Assembly: GCA_963743425.1 (NCBI GenBank)
Contig: CAVUPU010000005.1
Coordinates: forward strand, 1,054,001 to 1,118,000
Source of the DNA: JAJVID01 sp963743425
Lineage (GTDB): Bacteria > Acidobacteriota > Blastocatellia > RBC074
DNA length: 64,000 nt
Direction of reading: 5' to 3'
Shown: piece after piece, positions 26,408 through 35,903 of the stretch
Numbering within the stretch: the stretch's first letter is position 1
How the letters are laid out: each line of letters begins with the position of its first letter
Notes under the pieces: generated by a model
Told to the model about the DNA's origin: nothing
Database searches by the model: none
Seen by the model: the letters and a program-made list of their open reading frames with translations, nothing else
Position numbers and translations under genes: made by a program

Positions 26408-29400
26408 CTATTTCCACTCTCCATGCAGCACAAATCCGGCCCAGAAATAGGGAGACGCCCATCGCTTCTGTTTGGATAATTCAAGCTGAGCCGCTCGCAG
26501 AGCCGCCCCTGCCGGCAGACCATCTTTGAGCATGCCCTGATAAAAAAGCTTCATCAGTTCGGCCGTCGCCAAATCGTCGACATTCCACAGACTCGCCACC
26601 ACGCGTGGCGCGCCCGAGTACATAAATCCGCGCGTCAGCCCGATCAGTCCCTCGCCCTTGATCTCTTTGCCCAGTCCTGTCTCGCACGCGCTGAGCACGA
26701 TCAGATCGGCATTGAGCTGGAGGTTGTAGACCTCATGCAGCCGTAGAAATCCATCCTGCGGTTTCCCCTCCTGGTCAATAAGCGAGAAGACCAGCCCGGA
26801 AAGTTCAGGGCGCTCGCTGTTGAGCAGACCGTGGGTCGCAAAATGCAAGATCCGGTACTGACTCAATTGCGGGCTCAGGGCCAGGGCGCGGCTGGCGCTG
26901 AAGTCAGTCGCTTTGAGCCCTGTGCCTTTCGGAGTCAGCGCAAAGATACTCTCGGCTTCATAGCGTGAGAAGGGAAGTCGCGTGAAACCGGCGCGACCGT
27001 CGGGAAAATTCATAGTTCTGATCGCGCGCGTCAACTCCGAATGCTCCGCATTAGCCGCCGGCGCAGCCTCTGGCGCGGCCGGCGGCTCTCCGGAGGAGTT
27101 TCCCGTCTTTAGCCGACTCCAGGCGCGGGTCGCTCTCTTCAAAGACGGGGTCGGCCAGGACGGCGATCGATTTGGTCGCCCGCTCTCGGCCCGCCGTTTC
27201 ACGGCGAATGATCGATAAGACCGAAGCGGAAGGAATGGCCACGACCTCATGCCTGGCGATCAAGGGCTCATAATCTCCGGCTGGTCGCTTCTTATCTTCC
27301 GGCGCCGGCAGCGCGGCGAAAGGCAGATAAGATAGCGCGCCCGGCGCCACAACGACCAACCGTTTGCCGCTGAGTTGCGACGCCACCGGGCCGAGCAACA
27401 TCCCGCTGAGCGTCTTAGCCTGAGCGATCAATTGCGGATCAGGCAGAGTCCAGCGTTTCGGGCGCGCGGTGAGCAGTTCATACACCCGGCGAGTGGCGGC
27501 TTCGATCTCGGCGCGCGGAGGAAGCTCGTAGCTATCGATGGAGCGCCGCGAAACAAGCCAAAGGTAACTGCGCTTTTCGCCGAGCGCGTATTCGAGCAGC
27601 AGCGTATCTTCATCAAGCGCCTGTTGTTGAATTTCCATCGGACTCAGTGGCTGAGGCTGAGTTAGGGCCGCGTATCGTGGGCTGCGGGCCCGAATCCGGG
27701 CTTGAACCTCTTCATATTCGGCGGTGATAGCGGCGATCTCTTTGGCGGCGGCATCGGCCTGTTCAGGAGTGTGCTTGCGATTTAATAAACGTGCTTGTTC
27801 TGCAGCCCTCGCATTGAGGCGTTGTTGCAAGGAGCGTTCGCGCTCCAGCAGCGAACTATCGACACCCTGACGAATGTCGGCGCGGGCCTCTGTCAGCAAT
27901 TCCAGCAAGGAGCGCGCTCGGGCGCGCTCGCTTACCGCTAATGCGAGAGCGTCAAACGCCGCAGCGGGGTTCTGCTTGCGCATTTGCATCAACACGTCTA
28001 TGTAAGATTCGAAGAACTCGTGCCGGGAGGCGAAGTAGGAAGCTCGAAGCTCCTGGCTGGCGATGTTTGTGCGCAGGGACTCGATAGCGCCGATAGCCTG
28101 TTCAATGGTTTGGCGAGCCTGGGTGAGATTGCCGCGTTTTTGCTCGACACGCGCAATCCCCAGCAAGGTAGTAGCTTCTCCGTCGCGGTCACCTACCGCC
28201 CGCCTGATCGGCAGAGTTTCATTGAACTTCTCCAGAGCCTTCTGCTTCTCTCCAAGCGCGTCATAGACCATGCCGATTTTGTTGAGTGTGTTGGCTTCCC
28301 AATGGCGGTCACCTGTTACCTGGAAAATCGGTAGGGCTTCATTGTGCTTCTCCAGCGCCTTCCGAGGCTCTCCTAGTGACAGATAGACTGCGCCGATGTT
28401 GTTGAGTGTTATGCCCTGCCCTCTGCGGTCGCCTACTGCCTGGAAGATCGGTAGAGCTTCATCGTACTTCTCCAGCGCCTTCCGCGTCTCCCCTAGTGTC
28501 CCATAGACCACGCCGATGTTGACGAGTGTGAGAGCCTGCCCGCTGCGGTCGCCTATTGCCTGGTAGATCGGTAGAGCTTCATCGTACTTCTCCAGCGCCT
28601 TCTGCATCTCTCCCAATGACTGATAGGCCGCGCCGATATTGCTGAGTGTGACAGCCTCCCCCTTGCGGTCGCCCACTGCCTGGAAGATCGAGAGAACGTC
28701 ATTGTACTTCTCCAGCGCCTTCTGCATCTCTCCCAGTAACTGATAGGTATAGCCGATGTTGACGAGTGCGATAGCCTCTCTCCTGCGGTCGCCTAGTGCC
28801 TGGAAGATCGGTATAGCTTCCTCGTACTTCTCCAGCGCCTTCCGCGTCTCTCCCAGTGACCGATAGGCATAGCCGATGTTGTTGAGTATTTCAGCCTCCA
28901 CCTTGCGCTCACCTAATGCTCGAATGATCGGCAGAAACTCATTGTATTTCTCCAGCGACTTCTGAGTCTCTCCTAACAGCAAAGTGACACCACCGATGCG
29001 GTTGAGCGTGACAGCCTCCATCCTGCGGTCGCTTGCTCTTCGATACAGATCTAACGCTTCATAATACTTCTCGATGCTCTTTCTTTTGGATTCTAGCGCT
29101 CCTGCTTGTAACCGCTCCGCCTCTTGAAAGATCACATCTCCGGCAACTCGATACTTATCCTCAGCGGTCGCCGCTCTCAATTCTTCTACCTTGATCTCAT
29201 AGCGTCCTGCCTTGGCTGTTTTCTCAGGAGAACGCACCTCGACCAGATATGCGCCAGGAGCTTCCGCGATCATCGCCATAGTCCCTGACTCCAGAATCGA
29301 CTGCCAGAAGTCCGCCTCGATGATCTTCTTACCATCAGGCGCAAACAGCGCCACTGCCACATCTATCCCTCGTTGGGCGACCACTACATGCAAGTACTGA

Positions 29401-29672
29401 CCGGAGATCATCGTGATCTTGTAGGAATGCGATTGCCCCCCGGAGAGTTCTCGTTCAACGGGCTTACCAGGTTCCAGCGAATCACTCTCCTGAGCGCTTT
29501 GCGTCGCGCTGCGTTCACTAGCGATTGCTTGCGCAGGCGCCGCCCCTGGCCATAGGCATGGAGAAGCCGACAATCCGGCCCAGAGGAGCAGGTTGATAAT
29601 CTGAACGGCCCGGCGGGTAGTTGGCCAACCCCGACCCTGCGGGTTTGCGACTGGCGTGATTTGATTGAACAC
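26408..29672 (-). pseudogene. Secreted TPR-CHAT protease-like protein split by a frameshift
   Basis: Two frames, 29672-27051 and 27250-26408, form one protein of about 1,090 residues. Order: signal sequence, a PPC-like beta domain (SGGQSHSYKITMISGQYLHV), about nine 40-residue TPRs of kinesin-light-chain type (GETRKALEKYDEALPIFQAV), a helical region, then the CHAT caspase-like domain. The frame changes near 27108. The catalytic His (RILHFATHGLL) and Cys (IVLSACETGLG) both lie in the second frame, so the first product alone would be inactive. CHAT-TPR proteins act as proteases in signalling or defence. Confidence 0.85.
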
Positions 29673-30155
29673 GGCGATGCCTCCGTTGGAGCTGACATGA
29701 AGTCAGTTGTGTCCCATATGTATAGATCCCTGAAATCATCCACTCAAAGCGCTCGGCCAAAGCGAAAGCTAAGGAAAACTGGGCAACGACACTACTGCTG
29801 GTTCGTTTTGTCTTTCGTGTATGGATGTTCTTCGTTGAGGGATGAAAAGCGGCGCGTTTATATCTCAGAGGGAGATGTGCGTCAAGCGAATTTCTCGGCT
29901 CGCGCAATGTTTTGTCCGTCGGCTTGGAGGGCGAGGAACAGGCCCCGGCGGCGATCAGTACCGCGAGCGGTAGCGAACGTGGCTCGTAAGGGATAGTTAC
30001 TCACAAGATTGAAAGGCTTGATAAAATTCTTCGGGATTGGCTCCTACACTACTCGCAAAGTCGAGATCGGCTATTCGGCTTCGCCATAGATCAGCTTTCA
30101 TCCGCCGGGCGACTGCCGCGGCCCCCCTCGAAATATTACAGACTTTGGAATAAAT
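29673..30155. other. Intergenic region without a recognised gene
   Basis: About 480 bases between the CHAT gene start and the small gene at 30156. No supported coding frame, RNA or repeat was seen. Confidence 0.5.
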
Positions 30156-30392
30156 GTGACCAGTGTGGCGCGCAGGCTCGCCGAACTGCGCGGGGAACGC
30201 GAAAAGGCCGAATTGCTGGCCACGGAAGAATCGGCGCTGGAGCGGTCTCGCCTGGCGCGCGAAGACACCCTGTGCCATGAATCCCTGACCGAAGCGGAAA
30301 AAAGATGGCTGCGAAAGAACCGTCCGCCGGAAGCCAGGCATTGGCGGCTTTTGACGGACCTTAGCCCGGAGCAACTTGACCATGCAGCTTGA
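30156..30392 (+). CDS. Small helical protein, first gene of a decayed two-gene unit
   Basis: GTG start, 78 residues (MTSVARRLAELRGEREKAEL, LSPEQLDHAA). Strongly helical and charged. Its TGA overlaps the ATG region of the next frame (30382), a tight coupling. The next frame is a remnant of a DUF6036-type nucleotidyltransferase, so this may be the small partner gene of that pair, possibly toxin-antitoxin-like. The opposite strand also has an open frame here, so certainty is limited. Confidence 0.45.
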   Translation: MTSVARRLAELRGEREKAELLATEESALERSRLAREDTLCHESLTEAEKRWLRKNRPPEARHWRLLTDLSPEQLDHAA

Positions 30393-30527
30393 ACAAATTC
30401 CCGAACCATGGGCGTCGTTCCTGTCGCAGGTGGATGATCGCCTCTGCTCGGAAATCCGGATCGGGAAGACCTGACGCTGCGACTCTGGGTAGAGGCGATT
30501 GAAGAGGATCGGCGCCGACTCGCGTGA
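30382..30527 (+). pseudogene. Remnant of a DUF6036-type nucleotidyltransferase gene
   Basis: ATG 30382 encodes MQLEQIPEPWASFLSQVDDR L, the typical start of this family, then stops at 30472. In another frame EDLTLRLWVEAIEEDRRRLA follows to a stop at 30527, resembling the family's C-terminal end. Nearly the whole middle, including the nucleotidyltransferase motif, is deleted. Confidence 0.5.
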
Positions 30528-30657
30528 ACAGAGCAGAGAATATTTTCCCTATAGTAGGCGCAATGGGTTATCATTATTGCTGATTGTAGAGAGGGGAATT
30601 CGAAGGGCTAGCAGGCTCTCATTGAAGACCTCAATTTTTTTAGATGAAAAGAACACA

Positions 30658-31176
30658 ATGGGTATTCGTCTTTACGTCGGGAATCTTCCGTTCAATGTCA
30701 CCGAAGCGGAGTTAAGAGAGCATTTCTCAACGGTTGGCCCACTTTCTTACCTATCCATTCCGACAGACCGGGAAACTGGTAAGCAGCGCGGCTTCGCTTT
30801 TGTCGAGTTCAAAGACCGCGCTCAGGCCGACGAGGCCATACGCCGGTTCAATAACCAATCGTTTAAGGGCAGGTCTCTCTCGGTCAGTGAGGCCCGGGCC
30901 AGAACTGAGAGCCCGCGCGCCGCGCCAGCGCGCCCTTCCTTATCCCGCCCCACTTCGACGGCGGGGCCTGACCCCGCCGATCCGCCCGGTAATAAGCCGA
31001 GTCGGAATCTCGGCCCCGACAAGCCATCCCGTCACGGCCGCAGCAAAGCGAAAGGCGAGTTCAAATCAGACCGTGGTCCGAAGGGGCCGATGCGTGAGGT
31101 AGTCAGGGGACAGTTCTTTGGCGAGATTGACGACGACGATGACGACTATAATGATGATGACTATGATGATATATGA
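30658..31176 (+). CDS. RRM RNA-binding protein with basic and acidic tail (RRM 1 of 6)
   Basis: 172 residues from ATG 30658. One RRM: RNP2 in RLYVGNLPFNVTEAELREHF and RNP1 in KQRGFAFVEF. The rest is a disordered Pro/Arg/Lys region ending in a run of Asp and Tyr (GEIDDDDDDYNDDDYDDI), unlike the Gly-rich tails of the other RRM proteins here. Bacterial single-RRM proteins bind RNA and are often cold- or stress-induced. First of six RRM genes in 27 kb. Confidence 0.88.
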   Translation: MGIRLYVGNLPFNVTEAELREHFSTVGPLSYLSIPTDRETGKQRGFAFVEFKDRAQADEAIRRFNNQSFKGRSLSVSEARARTESPRAAPARPSLSRPTSTAGPDPADPPGNKPSRNLGPDKPSRHGRSKAKGEFKSDRGPKGPMREVVRGQFFGEIDDDDDDYNDDDYDDI

Positions 31177-31340
31177 TAATGATGATAATGATAAGGCTAA
31201 TGAAGACAACTTTGACGCCGGCGTGAGCGATTCGGAGAAGGATGGCTAGAATCAATCTTCAGTCCTGGCTTAATTATGAATTCAACCATGACTGTGAATT
31301 TCCATACGGCAATTAATAATCTGAAACAAGGGCTAACAGA

Positions 31341-31598
31341 ATGGCGAAAAAATCGAAACAGACATTTCAGAAACGAGAAAAGGAAAAAGCGCGTGTACAA
31401 AAACGAAAGGATAAAGAGGCGCGCCGGCTCGAATCAAAAGAGCTTAAAGCGAACATGACGACTGTTATTGGAGATGAAGACCCTGACATCGCCGGCATCC
31501 GTCCCGGCCCTCAGCCTTTACCGGAGCAGTGGAATTATGTTGACGATGACAGTGTAGATCCTTCGAATTCTCTTCGCCGAGATCACGCCACTGATTAG
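31341..31598 (+). CDS. Small Lys-rich hypothetical protein
   Basis: 85 residues. The N-terminal half is a charged helix (MAKKSKQTFQKREKEKARVQ), the second half acidic with IAGIRPGPQPLPEQWNYVDD. The NYVDDDS ending reads like a genuine protein. It follows the RRM gene on the same strand. Function unknown; a nucleic-acid-linked role is a guess from composition. Confidence 0.55.
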   Translation: MAKKSKQTFQKREKEKARVQKRKDKEARRLESKELKANMTTVIGDEDPDIAGIRPGPQPLPEQWNYVDDDSVDPSNSLRRDHATD

Positions 31599-31679
31599 CC
31601 TCCAACAACGAGCAATTCCACTCAGAAGGTACGGAGCAGGACAATGAATGGGGTACGCCCTGATTGCCCACTTTTGCGG

Positions 31680-32078
31680 TTACGACGAGGAACGCGCGTG
31701 GATAAGCCGGCGTACCTTATCCGAGAACAGGACGTCTATCTTTTGTGGTTCGATGACCGCCGTCACCTCTCCGAAGCCGAAGGTCGGATGTGTCATCGTC
31801 TGCCCTTTACGATATGTGCGCGTCCAATCGTAAGGCGCGCTGTTTTTAGTCGAGAAGCCGGCGCCTGTCGGTGTTTTGCCTTTTTTGAATGCGGTGTTTA
31901 TGCCGCATCGCGGGCAGTTCACGCGCGAAATCTGACCTCGCTTGTTGAGCGAGACCACCACGTGTCCCCGTTCCTCGCCGCATGGCACGCATAATTTCTC
32001 CACCCGATCACCAACCGCATACTGATGTTCTTCCATAAACTTTCCTGTATTTAACATAGCTCTCCTTCTTTGGCTCAA
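31680..32078 (-). CDS. Zinc-ribbon protein with UvrD-type C-terminal motif
   Basis: 132 residues. Four cysteines in CVPCGEE and CPRCG form a zinc ribbon; the C-terminal half has HPTFGFGEVTAVIEPQKIDV and VRRLIHAR, the small beta fold found at the C-termini of UvrD/PcrA helicases, where it contacts RNA polymerase. An RNA polymerase- or nucleic-acid-associated role is inferred. Start ATG overlaps the stop of the upstream Cys-rich gene by 4 bases. Confidence 0.65.
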   Translation of the reverse strand: MSQRRRAMLNTGKFMEEHQYAVGDRVEKLCVPCGEERGHVVVSLNKRGQISRVNCPRCGINTAFKKGKTPTGAGFSTKNSAPYDWTRTYRKGQTMTHPTFGFGEVTAVIEPQKIDVLFSDKVRRLIHARSSS

Positions 32079-32314
32079 TCCGGTGTTGTCCGAGTTTCGC
32101 TCATCGCGAGCACTCGATCGAGTTCCTTCCCTGCGATGCCAAAAAACGACGCCATCTGTTTAAGTTGTTCTCGCCCGGTATAATCCGCCGGTGTTGAGCA
32201 AAATCGCTCGATCCCGGGGGTGAAATCCACACACCTCATTTTCTTTGGTGTCGTATGTCCCCTGGAACAGCGACCGTCCGTCTGCTGGAGCACACAAAAT
32301 TCACACAATGTCAT
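32075..32314 (-). CDS. Small Cys-rich protein
   Basis: 79 residues, MTLCEFCVLQQTDGRCSRG with cysteines at CEFC, GRC, MRC and RFC, a likely metal site. The C-terminal half (QLKQMASFFGIAGKELDRVL) is helical. Coupled by a 4-base overlap to the zinc-ribbon gene at 31680. No family recognised. Confidence 0.55.
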   Translation of the reverse strand: MTLCEFCVLQQTDGRCSRGHTTPKKMRCVDFTPGIERFCSTPADYTGREQLKQMASFFGIAGKELDRVLAMSETRTTPD

Positions 32315-32425
32315 GGAGGGGCCTCATTCCGTTGTTTGCTTTAAAGCGCCAACGAAACTCAAGCTTTGCGTCTTTATAGATTTCGAACTCTGCCATCTCT
32401 TTCCTTTCCAGAGCCCGGGTTAAAG

Positions 32426-32701
32426 TTAACTTGCGACAGATAGTTTACTGGCCACTTCGCGATTGACTTCCCCATCCTCGTGCCCGCTAACACCTCGATT
32501 ATCGCGCCCACTTTTCAAGTCCGGGTTCTGGGGCATGAATTCGAAGCTGATCAGCCCGTGCTCGACCTCTTCGAGCGCGATACGAGTCGCCCTCGTATTT
32601 GAATTTTGAACGAGCGGACGCGCGCCTTTGTGAATCTGTTTGGCGCGCTGGGCGGTAATCAATACCTTGAGGAACCTGTTATCACTTATGACATTCTTCA
32701 T
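32426..32701 (-). CDS. rpoZ: RNA polymerase omega subunit, copy 1
   Basis: 91 residues from the internal ATG at 32701, chosen because the paralogue at 55081 aligns from there (MKNVISDNRFLKVLITAQRA against MKSDISINKFLKVVIATQRA). Core motif AQRAKQIHKGARPLVQ and ATRIALEEVEHGLISFE are typical of omega, which helps assemble and stabilise RNA polymerase. The tail is Ser/Gly-rich. Two omega genes in one 23-kb region is unusual. It lies downstream of groEL copy 1 but is separately oriented toward the zinc-ribbon genes. Confidence 0.85.
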   Translation of the reverse strand: MKNVISDNRFLKVLITAQRAKQIHKGARPLVQNSNTRATRIALEEVEHGLISFEFMPQNPDLKSGRDNRGVSGHEDGEVNREVASKLSVAS

Positions 32702-32828
32702 CGTATTAGCCTGTTGTTGCTCTCTCATTGATCAATGACCAGCATCTTCAATTCTTTCAGTTCAGGGAGTGAAGCTGGAAACCGCCGCCGGCTCCGAGTC
32801 GAAGGTCTCAAACACAGGCCGGAGGCGG

Positions 32829-34469
32829 TTAAAAGCCCATGCCTCCCGCGGCGCCGGGCATCGCCGTGGCGGTGTCGTCTCCGGGGAAGTCCGAAATCAT
32901 CGCCTCGGTAGTAAGCAGCAAGCCCGCGATCGAAGCCGCGTTTTGCAATGCCGCGCGCGTGACCTTGGTCGGATCTATGACGCCGGCCTTAACCAGGTCT
33001 TCGAACTCTTCCGTCAGCGCGTTGAAGCCGATGTTCTCGTTCTTTTCGGCGCGGATACGTTCGACCACAATCGCGCCTTCCTTGCCGGCGTTCTGCGCAA
33101 TCAGCCGCATCGGCTCTTCCAGAGCGCGCTTGACAATGTTCACGCCGATTTGCTCGTCAGCGTCGCCTTCGTCGTCTTTGTAGATGCGGAATTTCTCCAG
33201 CGTCCTGGCCGCGCGCACGAACGCCACGCCCCCGCCCGGCACAATGCCCTCTTCGACGGCGGCGCGAGTGGCGTGCATCGCGTCTTCGATTCGCGCCTTC
33301 TTCTCCTTCATCTCGGTTTCGGTCGCCGCGCCGACCTTGATCACGGCGACGCCGCCGACCAGCTTCGCCAACCGCTCTTGCAGCTTCTCGCGGTCGTAAT
33401 CCGATGTGGAAGCTTCGATCTGAGCGCGCAGCGTCTTGACGCGGCCCGCGATCTCAGCCTGCTTGCCACCGCCTTCCACAATGATCGTGCTGTCCTTGTC
33501 AATCATCACCTTCTTGGCGCGACCCAGGTCTGTCAAGTTGACCTTCCGAAGCTCGATGCCGAGGTCTTCGCTGATCACCTGGCCCCCCGTCAGGATCGCG
33601 ATGTCTTCGAGCATCTCCTTGCGGCGGTCGCCGAAGCCCGGCGCTTTCACAGCGGCGACGTTCAGCGCGCCGCGCAATTTGTTGACAACCAGTGTCGCCA
33701 GGGCTTCGCCCTCGATGTCTTCGGCGATGATCAACAGCGGCTGGCGCTGCTGAGCGGCCTGTTCCAACAGGGGCAGGAGTTCATTCATCGAGTTGATCTT
33801 CTTTTCGTGGAGCAGCACCAGGGGCCGATCCAGCGCGACTTCCATGCGCTCCGGGTCGGTGATGAAATAGGGGCTGAGATAACCACGATCCAGTTGCATC
33901 CCTTCGACGAATTCCAGCGACGTCTCCATCGTTTGGGATTCCTCGACCGTGATCACGCCATCCTTCCCCACCTTCTCCATCGCCTCGGCGATGATCCCGC
34001 CGATGGCGGCGTCGCCGTTGGCGGAGACCGCGCCGACCTGGGCGATCTCGTCACCGCTGACGGGTTTGGAAAGACGCTTGATCTCTTTCAGGGCGCGCGC
34101 AACGGCCTTGTCAATGCCGCGCCGCAGCGCCATCGGGTTCGCGCCCGCGGCCACCGTCTTGACGCCTTCGCGGAAGATCGCCTGGGCCAGCACCGTGGCC
34201 GTAGTGGTCCCGTCGCCCGCCACATCGGAGGTCTTCGAGGCGACCTCACGCACCATCTGCGCGCCCATATTCTCCAGCGGGTCTTTCAACTCAATCTCTT
34301 TCGCAACCGTCACGCCGTCCTTGGTCACCGTCGGCGAACCGAATTTTTTGTCAATGACGACGTTGCGCCCCTTCGGGCCAAGCGTGATCTTGACCGTGTC
34401 GGCGAGTTGGTTGACGCCGCGTAAGATCGCCGCGCGTGAGTCCGTACCATAAACTACCTGCTTTGCCAT
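32829..34469 (-). CDS. groEL: 60-kDa chaperonin GroEL, copy 1
   Basis: 546 residues, normal length. KFGSPTVTKDGVTVAKEIEL, GDGTTTATVLAQAI (ATP site), and the C-terminal AMPGAAGGMGF are diagnostic. Very similar to copy 2 at 48847 along its whole length. No groES accompanies this copy; the CarD-family gene lies immediately upstream (11 bases) and is probably co-transcribed. Extra GroELs in bacteria are often specialised for stress or particular substrates. Confidence 0.97.
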   Translation of the reverse strand: MAKQVVYGTDSRAAILRGVNQLADTVKITLGPKGRNVVIDKKFGSPTVTKDGVTVAKEIELKDPLENMGAQMVREVASKTSDVAGDGTTTATVLAQAIFREGVKTVAAGANPMALRRGIDKAVARALKEIKRLSKPVSGDEIAQVGAVSANGDAAIGGIIAEAMEKVGKDGVITVEESQTMETSLEFVEGMQLDRGYLSPYFITDPERMEVALDRPLVLLHEKKINSMNELLPLLEQAAQQRQPLLIIAEDIEGEALATLVVNKLRGALNVAAVKAPGFGDRRKEMLEDIAILTGGQVISEDLGIELRKVNLTDLGRAKKVMIDKDSTIIVEGGGKQAEIAGRVKTLRAQIEASTSDYDREKLQERLAKLVGGVAVIKVGAATETEMKEKKARIEDAMHATRAAVEEGIVPGGGVAFVRAARTLEKFRIYKDDEGDADEQIGVNIVKRALEEPMRLIAQNAGKEGAIVVERIRAEKNENIGFNALTEEFEDLVKAGVIDPTKVTRAALQNAASIAGLLLTTEAMISDFPGDDTATAMPGAAGGMGF

Positions 34470-34480
34470 TTGTTCTTTCC

Positions 34481-34981
34481 TTACGATGATTCGCTTTTTC
34501 GCGCTTTGAGCGCCTTGTCTATCTGTTCCTCGGCTGAGCTCTTTGTCTCTCCCATCACTTCAGAGATCTCGCCGATCAAGAGCTTTCTCGCCTTCTCCAG
34601 CGTTTGGCTCTCGCGAAACGAGAGCGCCTTCTTCTCGCCCAGCATGGTCAGTGATTTCACGACTTCGGCCAGGTCAAACGCCGATCCGGAGGTGAGCAAT
34701 TTAAGGTTGTCATTGGCGCGCTGCTTCCAATCTTTGACGGATTCGGCAGGCTTCTTTAGCAGGCCTAACAGTTTTGGGATATCAGACCTGTTCAGCAGCG
34801 GCCGAATTCCTATGGCCTGCGCTTTATCTACCGGGACAAGCAACTCTCCGCCACTGTCGTCCAGAAGCGCCAACTGGTAAAAACTGATCGGCCTGCCGTC
34901 AATGACTTTTTTGATGACCGGACCAATCAGGCAGGGGCCTTGAGATGGATAAATAACCTTGTTCCCAATGGTCAGTATCAC
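34481..34981 (-). CDS. CarD-family transcriptional regulator, copy 1
   Basis: 166 residues. The N-terminal RNA-polymerase-interacting domain is clear (GNKVIYPSQGPCLIGPVIKK, FYQLALLDDSGGELLVPVDK), followed by a helical C-terminal DNA-binding domain (EISEVMGETKSSAEEQIDKA). CarD proteins bind the RNA polymerase beta subunit and stabilise open promoters. It precedes groEL copy 1 in an apparent operon and is paralogous to the gene at 45809. Confidence 0.85.
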   Translation of the reverse strand: MILTIGNKVIYPSQGPCLIGPVIKKVIDGRPISFYQLALLDDSGGELLVPVDKAQAIGIRPLLNRSDIPKLLGLLKKPAESVKDWKQRANDNLKLLTSGSAFDLAEVVKSLTMLGEKKALSFRESQTLEKARKLLIGEISEVMGETKSSAEEQIDKALKARKSESS

Positions 34982-35071
34982 TCGATTCTCCCCCCATCAT
35001 TCGAGCGAACATATCGAGACAACACCGGATCATTCAAAGCCGATGAATGGCGCCAGCGTGAGCCGTCATCG

Positions 35072-35329
35072 CTATTTCCCGACTCTCGGCTTAGCCTCGT
35101 CCACTTTGAGCGTTTTTCCATGCAGGCTGTGACCGTTGAATTTCTCTTTGGCTGCGTTAGCCTCCTCTCTCGAATTCATTTCAACGAAGCCAAAGCCCTT
35201 TGAGCGTCCGGTCTCCCGGTCGGCGATCAACTGACACGATTCCACCACGCCGACGGCGCTGAACAGATCGCGGATTTCGGTACTGGTAGTCTCCTCCGGG
35301 AGGTTACCGACAAATAATTTAACTGGCAT
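35072..35329 (-). CDS. RRM RNA-binding protein (RRM 2 of 6)
   Basis: 85 residues, a bare RRM: KLFVGNLPEETTSTEIRDLF (RNP2) and RSKGFGFVEM (RNP1), ending KPRVGK with no Gly-rich tail. Nearly the same protein as the one at 54133 (TTSTEIRDLFSAVG shared). A repeated hairpin leader (35461-35552) lies about 130 bases upstream. Confidence 0.92.
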   Translation of the reverse strand: MPVKLFVGNLPEETTSTEIRDLFSAVGVVESCQLIADRETGRSKGFGFVEMNSREEANAAKEKFNGHSLHGKTLKVDEAKPRVGK

Positions 35330-35460
35330 AAGTAATGATCCTTTTTCTGGAATGGTTGGAAGCAGGCCGAACGGTTCGCGGGAACATTTACAGAGGAGGT
35401 GACCGGCGCCCGGAAAACTTTCGGAAGACTTCTAATAAATATTTGTTATGTTGGAAGGCG

Positions 35461-35552
35461 GCTGTGTGATTCAGATAATCTGGAGGATTCCAGAGGAACT
35501 GATGAAGAGAGTGAGCCAAGCTCAATTCTTATACCACACTACGCTTGGCAGG
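35461..35552 (-). promoter_or_regulatory. Two-hairpin leader element, copy a
   Basis: On the minus strand it contains GAGCTTGGCTC (stem GAGC/GCTC) and CTGGAATCCTCCAG (stem CTGGA/TCCAG), then CTGAATCACACAGC. Homologous to the elements at 41948, 42538, 44528, 51125 and 51286. Confidence 0.6.
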
Positions 35553-35614
35553 TGGCATTGTCAACCGAAGGCGCCTCTCACTAAAAGATCGTTCCGCTCC
35601 CTGCCGTCACATTA

Positions 35615-35893
35615 TCATACGCCGCGGCCACGCTCAGTCATCTCCGCACCGTCCAGTGAGACTCGCCACCGCCGTCGCCAATTCGCCCGCTCGACCGGTT
35701 TTGGGACGTGCGCCTGGTAGCCCGCCTTGATCGCCCGCCCCGCGTCTTCGGCGAGGCGTACGCCGTCAGCGGCCGGGATGCGTCCCTCGCGCTCCGGCTC
35801 ACACGCCGGCGCCTTTCTAATCAGTTCGTAGCCGTCCTCGCCCGGCATTCCGATGTCAGATACCGGCACATCGGGGCGCCATTCATCCAACAT
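35615..35893 (-). pseudogene. Receiver-domain remnant of a response regulator or hybrid kinase
   Basis: PDVPVSDIGMPGEDGYELIR contains the phospho-acceptor region and later RAIKAGYQAHVPKPVE contains the conserved Lys, but the stretch between is scrambled by frame changes and the N-terminal acidic pair is missing. A decayed fragment beyond the 3' end of the glycosyltransferase gene. Confidence 0.65.
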
Positions 35894-35903
35894 CCGAACA
35901 ACA

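Noticed and set aside
27095..27115. Programmed -1 frameshift at GGGAAAC in the CHAT gene
   Set aside because: The heptamer is in the wrong phase (GGG AAA in the zero frame) and the needed change is +1, so no known slippery signal applies.
31276..31458. 60-codon frame before the Lys-rich protein
   Set aside because: Different frame from the better-supported gene at 31341 and made mostly of Lys/Arg/Asn codons.
32769..34424. 551-codon plus-strand open frame
   Set aside because: It lies fully antisense to groEL copy 1, whose protein is unmistakable; the high GC third positions keep the opposite frame open.
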